56,519 nucleotides of DNA from Mycobacterium scrofulaceum (GTDB taxonomy: Bacteria; Actinomycetota; Actinomycetes; Mycobacteriales; Mycobacteriaceae). Location of the stretch: NCBI RefSeq assembly GCF_001667885.1, contig NZ_LZJW01000081.1, positions 1-56,519 on the forward strand, given 5' to 3'. The position numbers were made by a program, and so were the translations under genes. This document shows, piece by piece, positions 52,491 to 56,519 of the stretch. Numbering within the stretch: position 1 is the first letter of the stretch; each line of letters starts with the position of its first letter. The notes under the pieces are model-generated. The model did not search any database and was not told the DNA's origin. It saw only the letters and a list, made by a program, of their open reading frames with translations.

Positions 52491-52849
52491 CTCCCCTTCG
52501 CCCAGCGGCGGGCCCACCGGTCCAGCGGATCGAGGGCCTCGCCCAGCGAAAGGCCGGCCTCACTGAGCTCGTAGCACTGGTCGGCGCGCTGGAGCACCAG
52601 GCCCGCGTCCGTCAGTTCGCCGAGCCGGTCATACAAAACGCTGGGGGACATGCCGTCGCAGCGCTCCCGCAAAGCCCGCGCCCCCAGGGGCCCATCGCGA
52701 AGCTCCCACAGGATCCGCAACGACCAGCGCCGGCCGAGCAGATCGAGGGCCGCCATGAGCGGGCGCCCGGTTGTCGACCCCCGCACCGGCCGACCCGGCC
52801 GAGCCGCCGATTGACGTTTCGGATTTCGTAACGTAGCTTCCTTGTCCAT
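52487..52849 (-). CDS. HxlR-family transcriptional regulator
   Basis: A 120-residue winged-helix regulator of the HxlR type. The core pattern is ALDLLGRRWSLRILWELRDGPLGARALRERC, then MSPSVLYDRLGELTDAGLV and the C-terminal SEAGLSLGEALDPLDRWA. HxlR proteins often sense oxidants or electrophiles through cysteines; two are present, in RERCDGM and DQCYEL. The ATG at 52849 shares the CATG palindrome with the opposite gene's ATG. A GTG about 30 codons inside (before RGSTTGRP) is an alternative start that would leave room for a promoter. The pair stands between Rv3831 and Rv3832c homologues, where M. tuberculosis has no such genes. Confidence 0.88.
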   Translation of the reverse strand: MDKEATLRNPKRQSAARPGRPVRGSTTGRPLMAALDLLGRRWSLRILWELRDGPLGARALRERCDGMSPSVLYDRLGELTDAGLVLQRADQCYELSEAGLSLGEALDPLDRWARRWAKGS

Positions 52850-53429
52850 GGTTACGGAAATAGTAACGCCTCGCATCGGTGCCCTCGAACCGCCGTACGA
52901 GGACGCCGTGGCGGCACAACTTCAGAAGATGATGCCGCCGAACGTTCCGCCGATCGCCCTGTTTCGCACCCTGGTGCGCAACATGCCCATGGTCGAGGCC
53001 ATGACGCTCTGGGGCGGCTACGAGCTGAGCCGCTCGTTGTCGCTGTCGCTGCGTGATCGCGAGATCGTGATCGACCGCACCTGCGCTCGCTGCGGCTGTG
53101 AGTACGAATGGGGCGTGCACGTCGCGTTTTTCGCAGAGAAGGCGGGCCTCGATCGCGAGCAGGTCGGCTCCTTGACCCACGGCGGCGCCGACGATTCCTG
53201 CTGGACGGCCGAACGGGATCGCCTCCTCGTGCGGGCCGTGGACTCGCTCTGCGACCGTCGCGACATCGACGACGCCCTGTGGGCGGCGCTGCGCGGCGAG
53301 TTCGGCGAATCCGAGATTCTCGACCTCACGATGCTGTGCGGCTGGTACCACGCGATCAGCTTCACCGCACGTGCCGCCCGGGTGCCGCTCGAGCCCGGCA
53401 GCCCCACCTTCGCCGGCATCGGTCACTGA
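52848..53429 (+). CDS. Carboxymuconolactone decarboxylase / AhpD-like protein
   Basis: A 193-residue protein of the CMD/AhpD fold. The redox motif CARCGCEYEWGVH (CxxC followed by His) is that of AhpD-like thiol peroxidases and relatives, and REIVIDRTCARC before it is typical. The N-terminal ALFRTLVRNMPMVEAMTLWG and the C-terminal ILDLTMLCGWYHAISF belong to the same family. The ATG at 52848 overlaps the divergent HxlR ATG by two bases, so the transcript must be leaderless or start within the HxlR gene. An HxlR regulator beside such a protein suggests a small redox-responsive unit (inference); the exact reaction is unknown. Confidence 0.88.
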   Translation: MVTEIVTPRIGALEPPYEDAVAAQLQKMMPPNVPPIALFRTLVRNMPMVEAMTLWGGYELSRSLSLSLRDREIVIDRTCARCGCEYEWGVHVAFFAEKAGLDREQVGSLTHGGADDSCWTAERDRLLVRAVDSLCDRRDIDDALWAALRGEFGESEILDLTMLCGWYHAISFTARAARVPLEPGSPTFAGIGH

Positions 53430-53454
53430 TTAGCCCGCGGGCGGCCGTTCGCGC

Positions 53455-54024
53455 TCAGGTCGGTTTGCCGGCGCGCCACCGCTGCCGCCCCCCGGACGTC
53501 TCGACCCGCACGTCCGCGAAGCCCGCCTTGAGCAACCGCGCGCTCAGATCCTCCGGCGCGATCGGGTTGTAAGTGTCGGCGACGTGGAGCAGCCGGAAGG
53601 TCAGTGACGGGACGCCGTCGCTACCGGCGAAGGTCCCGCCCGGTTGCAGCACCCGGAACGCCTCGGTGAAAAGCCGGTCCTGCAATTCGGTGCTTGGAAC
53701 GTGGTGCAGCATCGTGAAGCACACCACCGAGCTGAAGTGGTCGTGGGGCAGCCCGGTGGCGGTGCCGTCGCCGTGGATGATGCGGGCCCGGTCGCCGTAG
53801 CGGCGCTGCAAACGCTCGGCCATCGCGGCATCGACCTCGACGGCGGTGAGCGAACTGGCCCTGTCCAGCAAGGCGCGCGTCGTCGCTCCGTACCCCGGTC
53901 CGATTTCCAAAGTGCGGGAACCCAATTCGACTCCGTCCAGTGCCCACGGCAGCAGCTGCTCGGCCACCGCCTTCTCCCAGCCCGCCGAGCTGCACCGGCG
54001 CCGGTGCAAGAGATTCATCGCCAT
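53455..54024 (-). CDS. Class I SAM-dependent methyltransferase (Rv3832c orthologue)
   Basis: A 189-residue methyltransferase. Motif I is SRTLEIGPGYGATTRALL, the acidic end of strand 2 is in LTAVEVDAAM, and HGDGTATGLPHDHFSSVVCFTMLHHV covers motifs II and III. LQPGGTFAGSD follows. The ATG at 54024 gives the length of the M. tuberculosis protein; an ATG at 54018 and a GTG at 54033 are close alternatives. The substrate is unknown. It is divergent from the AraC gene with 55 bases between the starts, and its 3' end faces the AhpD-like gene. Confidence 0.9.
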   Translation of the reverse strand: MAMNLLHRRRCSSAGWEKAVAEQLLPWALDGVELGSRTLEIGPGYGATTRALLDRASSLTAVEVDAAMAERLQRRYGDRARIIHGDGTATGLPHDHFSSVVCFTMLHHVPSTELQDRLFTEAFRVLQPGGTFAGSDGVPSLTFRLLHVADTYNPIAPEDLSARLLKAGFADVRVETSGGRQRWRAGKPT

Positions 54025-54079
54025 GACGGCCACGCTAGGCCGCCGCGGGCCCTGCGCGCTTTCGATATTCTGCCGTGTT

Positions 54080-54829
54080 ATGTCGGGAATAAGCCATCAC
54101 GGGCCGGCGACCTCGTCGCAGGCCCTGGCGCCGGGAGCACGGATCGAGCGGCACCGACACCCCTTGCACCAAATCGTCTATCCGTCTTCGGGCGCGGTCT
54201 CGGTCACTACCCCGGCGGGCACCTGGATCACACCGGCGAATCGGGCGATCTGGATACCGGCGGGTTGCTGGCATGAACACACGTTCCACGGCCACACGCA
54301 GTTTCACGGCGTCGCGCTGGACCCCCGCCGCTACCGTCGCGGCCCCGCGGCGCCGGCGGTGCTGGCGGTCAACCCGTTGATGCGGGAACTCATCATCGCG
54401 TGCTCACGGGCCGACGGAACCGACACCGACGCGCACCACCGGATGCTCGAGGTGCTGCATGACCAGGTGCAGACGGCCATTCCCGGTGAGCCACTGTGGC
54501 TTCCGACGCCGGTCGACGGCCGGCTCCGGGACGCGTGCGCGTTGATCGCCGACAACCTGCGTGACCCGTTGACGTTGCAGCAGATCGGCCGTCGGATCGG
54601 CATCGGCCAACGCACCCTGAGCCGCCTGTTCCGCGACGAGCTGGCGATGACCTTTCCGCAATGGCGCACCCAGCTCCGGTTGCAACGCGCACTGGTGCTG
54701 CTCGCCGAGCGCCGCGACGTCACCTCGGTGGCGTCCGAATGTGGTTGGGCCACAGCGAGTGCCTTCATCGACACCTACCGCCGGGCCTTCGGGCACACGC
54801 CGGGGCGGGCAATCGCCAGGACGCCCTAG
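54080..54829 (+). CDS. AraC-family transcriptional regulator with cupin domain (Rv3833 orthologue)
   Basis: A 249-residue regulator. The N-terminal cupin-like sensor domain has [21 protein letters not shown] and [20 protein letters not shown]. The C-terminal AraC DNA-binding domain (about residues 155-245) has two helix-turn-helix units, [21 protein letters not shown] and [20 protein letters not shown], and ends [11 protein letters not shown]. The ATG at 54080 is chosen; the open frame upstream runs antiparallel through the methyltransferase gene. It probably controls itself or the divergent methyltransferase. Its 3' end overlaps that of serS by four bases. Confidence 0.9.
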   Translation: MSGISHHGPATSSQALAPGARIERHRHPLHQIVYPSSGAVSVTTPAGTWITPANRAIWIPAGCWHEHTFHGHTQFHGVALDPRRYRRGPAAPAVLAVNPLMRELIIACSRADGTDTDAHHRMLEVLHDQVQTAIPGEPLWLPTPVDGRLRDACALIADNLRDPLTLQQIGRRIGIGQRTLSRLFRDELAMTFPQWRTQLRLQRALVLLAERRDVTSVASECGWATASAFIDTYRRAFGHTPGRAIARTP

Positions 54830-56088
54830 CGGTTGGTGGGCTCGAGCAGCTCGGCTCCCACGTAGGGCACCAGCGCGTCGGGCACCCGCACGCTGCCGTC
54901 GGGCTGCTGGTGGTTTTCCAGGATCGCCACCAACCACCGGGTGGTCCCCAGCGTGCCGTTGAGGGTGGCGGCGGTCTGCGGCTTGCCGTTGTCGTCGCGG
55001 TAGCGCGTGGAAAGCCGGCGCGCCTGAAACGTGGTGCAGTTCGACGTCGACGTCAGCTCGCGGTAGGCGCCCTGCGTGGGAATCCAAGCCTCACAGTCGA
55101 ATTTGCGCGCGGCCGACGATCCGAGATCGCCTGCGGCGACGTCGATTACGCGATACGGGACCTCGATGCGGGCCAGCATCTCGCGCTGCCAGCCCAGCAG
55201 CCGTTCGTGTTCGGCCTCCGCGTCGCCCGGCTTGCAGTAGACGAACCCCTCGACCTTGTCGAACTGGTGCACCCGGATGATGCCCCGGGTGTCCTTGCCG
55301 TAGCTGCCCGCCTCGCGCCGGAAGCACGACGACCAGCCCGCGTACCGCAGCGGCCCACCGGACAGGTCGAGAATCTCGTCGGCGTGATAGCCGGCCAGCG
55401 GCACCTCGGAGGTGCCGACGAGGTAGAGATCGTCGGCCTCGACTCGATAGATCTCGTCGGCGTGGGCGCCGAGGAATCCGGTGCCGGCCATGACCTCGGG
55501 GCGCACCAACACCGGCGGAATCATCGGGATGAAGCCGTTCTCGACGGCCAGGCGCAAGGCCAGCTGCAGCAGCCCCAGCTGCAGCAAGGCACCATGCCCG
55601 GTCAGAAAATAGAAGCGCGAGCCGGACACCTTCGCGCCGCGCTGCATGTCGATGAGGCCCAGTGATTCGCCGAGCTCGAGGTGGTCCTTCGGGTTCTTCA
55701 GGTCAGCGGGTTCGCCCACCACGTCCAGGACGCGGTAGTCGTCTTCGCCGCCGGCGGGCACGCCCTCGATCACGATGTTGGAGATCGCCATGTGCGCCGC
55801 GGTGAACGCCGCCTCGGCCTCGGCCTGCTCAGCCTCGGCGGCCTTCACCCGCTCGGCCAGTTCCTTGGCGCGTGCCAGCCTGGCCGGTCGCTCCTCGGCG
55901 GACGCGGAGCCCACGCTCTTGCTGGCGGACTTCTGTTCCGCGCGCAACGCGTCGGCGGACGAAATCGCCGCCCGGCGGGTGGCGTCGGCCGCCAGCAAGG
56001 CGTCGACCAGCGCCGGATCCTCGCCCCGGTCGAGTTGGGAGCGGCGCACGGCGTCGGGGTCTTCCCGGAGCAACTTCAGGTCGATCAC
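54826..56088 (-). CDS. serS: Seryl-tRNA synthetase
   Basis: SerS charges tRNA-Ser and so also supplies selenocysteine-type and serine codons; it is a class II synthetase. The 420-residue protein begins [20 protein letters not shown], followed by the long antiparallel coiled-coil arm (about residues 30-100) that contacts the long variable arm of tRNA-Ser. Motif 2 is [26 protein letters not shown], the serine pocket lies around [13 protein letters not shown], and motif 3 is [19 protein letters not shown]. The length and start match the orthologue Rv3834c. It is divergent from the Rv3835-like gene with 121 bases between the starts. Confidence 0.97.
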   Translation of the reverse strand: MIDLKLLREDPDAVRRSQLDRGEDPALVDALLAADATRRAAISSADALRAEQKSASKSVGSASAEERPARLARAKELAERVKAAEAEQAEAEAAFTAAHMAISNIVIEGVPAGGEDDYRVLDVVGEPADLKNPKDHLELGESLGLIDMQRGAKVSGSRFYFLTGHGALLQLGLLQLALRLAVENGFIPMIPPVLVRPEVMAGTGFLGAHADEIYRVEADDLYLVGTSEVPLAGYHADEILDLSGGPLRYAGWSSCFRREAGSYGKDTRGIIRVHQFDKVEGFVYCKPGDAEAEHERLLGWQREMLARIEVPYRVIDVAAGDLGSSAARKFDCEAWIPTQGAYRELTSTSNCTTFQARRLSTRYRDDNGKPQTAATLNGTLGTTRWLVAILENHQQPDGSVRVPDALVPYVGAELLEPTNR

Positions 56089-56163
56089 GGCCCTGACACT
56101 ACTTTTTCGGCTCCGCCCGCCTGGCAGAGCGTCCCACCTACAACCCTCCCAGGACTCACATCA

Positions 56164-56178
56164 GTAACTTTTGTCACA
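56164..56178 (+). promoter_or_regulatory. GTAAC / GTCACA direct repeat (MtrA-like) upstream of the Rv3835-like gene
   Basis: GTAACT (56164) and GTCACA (56173) start nine bases apart, the spacing known for MtrA recognition of two GTCACA-like repeats. They lie 32-46 bases before the ATG at 56210. The regulator is inferred from pattern only. Confidence 0.4.
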
Positions 56179-56209
56179 CCACACAGGCGCTCCTGTCAGA
56201 ATGGAGCCG

Positions 56210-56519
56210 ATGTCGCAAGCGCCCGAGACCGACCTTCCGGAAGCCCCGGAGGCCGACGCCCCCGCCGCCAAGCCGCCACGGTTCGCGGCGGGCCTGCGGT
56301 GGCCGCGCAGCCTGCAGGCGCAGGCCACCCGGCGCGCCCTGCTGCTGACCGCGCTGGGCGGCCTGTTGATCGCCGGGGTGGTCACCGCGCTGCCGGTCGG
56401 CGGCACCGGCCCCGGCCGGTTGTCCGGCTACCTGGACGGCAACCCGGTGCCCACCACCGGAAACAAGAGCGACGCCGCATTCAACAAGGCGGCGAGCGGT
56501 GACTGCCTGACGTGGCCGG
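56210..56519 (+). CDS. Septum-formation-type membrane protein, N-terminal part (Rv3835 orthologue; cut by window end)
   Basis: The frame is open from the ATG at 56210 to the end of the window (103 codons). It begins MSQAPETDLPEAPEADAPAA, an acidic, Pro/Ala-rich cytoplasmic tail, followed by basic RWPRSLQAQATRR and one membrane segment (ALLLTALGGLLIAGVVTAL). An extracytoplasmic region then reads GYLDGNPVPTTGNKSDAAF and GDCLTWP, where the Cys-containing segment fits the septum-formation domain of Rv3835. An ATG three codons earlier (56201) is an alternative start. The place beside serS supports the assignment. The catalytic role, if any, is unknown. Confidence 0.85.
   Translation, partial: MSQAPETDLPEAPEADAPAAKPPRFAAGLRWPRSLQAQATRRALLLTALGGLLIAGVVTALPVGGTGPGRLSGYLDGNPVPTTGNKSDAAFNKAASGDCLTWP

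Overview
The window is a high-GC mycobacterial chromosome segment. Its gene order follows the Mycobacterium tuberculosis stretch embC (Rv3793) to Rv3835, and every core protein of the mycolyl-arabinogalactan system is recognisable. It is not M. tuberculosis. PE_PGRS62 and an Rv3796 homologue are absent, extra genes interrupt the emb and Rv3831-Rv3832c regions, Rv3817 is reduced to a remnant, and pks2/fadD23 are not in the sulfolipid locus. A slow-growing non-tuberculous Mycobacterium is the best guess (inference).

Layout. 1-9890: end of embC, then a self-contained ArsR/SRPBCC/mycothiol-dependent-enzyme operon, then embA-embB (arabinosyltransferases, ethambutol targets). 9891-13311: a CRP-box-preceded secreted protein, a small membrane protein coupled to a GarA-like FHA protein, and fadE35. 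13459-25893 (minus strand): accD4-pks13-fadD32 (mycolate condensation), the Rv3802c phospholipase/thioesterase, fbpD and fbpA (antigen 85 family). 26224-32702 (minus strand): glf-glfT2-Rv3807c-ubiA-aftB, which makes galactan, the decaprenyl-phosphoryl-arabinose donor and the terminal arabinose. 32967-39050: the exported repeat protein Erp, a peptidoglycan amidase with LGFP repeats, a HAD phosphatase and three tandem PlsC-type acyltransferases. 39112-41176: the Rv3817 remnant, a metallo-beta-lactamase/Rieske protein and its small partner.

41159-49542: a sulfolipid-1-type locus (papA2, sap, chp1, mmpL8, papA1) with the acylation and export genes but without the PKS and fatty acyl-AMP ligase that sit beside papA1 in M. 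tuberculosis. 49702-52490: a phytoene-dehydrogenase-like oxidoreductase, a TetR regulator and a DUF2834 membrane protein, tied together by two copies of one operator. 52487-53429: a divergent HxlR/AhpD-like pair whose start codons overlap. 53455-56519: methyltransferase, AraC regulator, serS and the start of a septum-formation-type membrane protein (Rv3835).

Together the genes build the arabinan, galactan and mycolate layers and decorate the outer envelope. The most unusual points are the operon inserted between embC and embA, the PKS-less sulfolipid-type locus, the GarA paralogue without the PknB phospho-motif, the twin TetR operators, and the Rv3817 remnant that looks like an internal deletion. 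Comparisons with M. tuberculosis are from memory, not from a database search.
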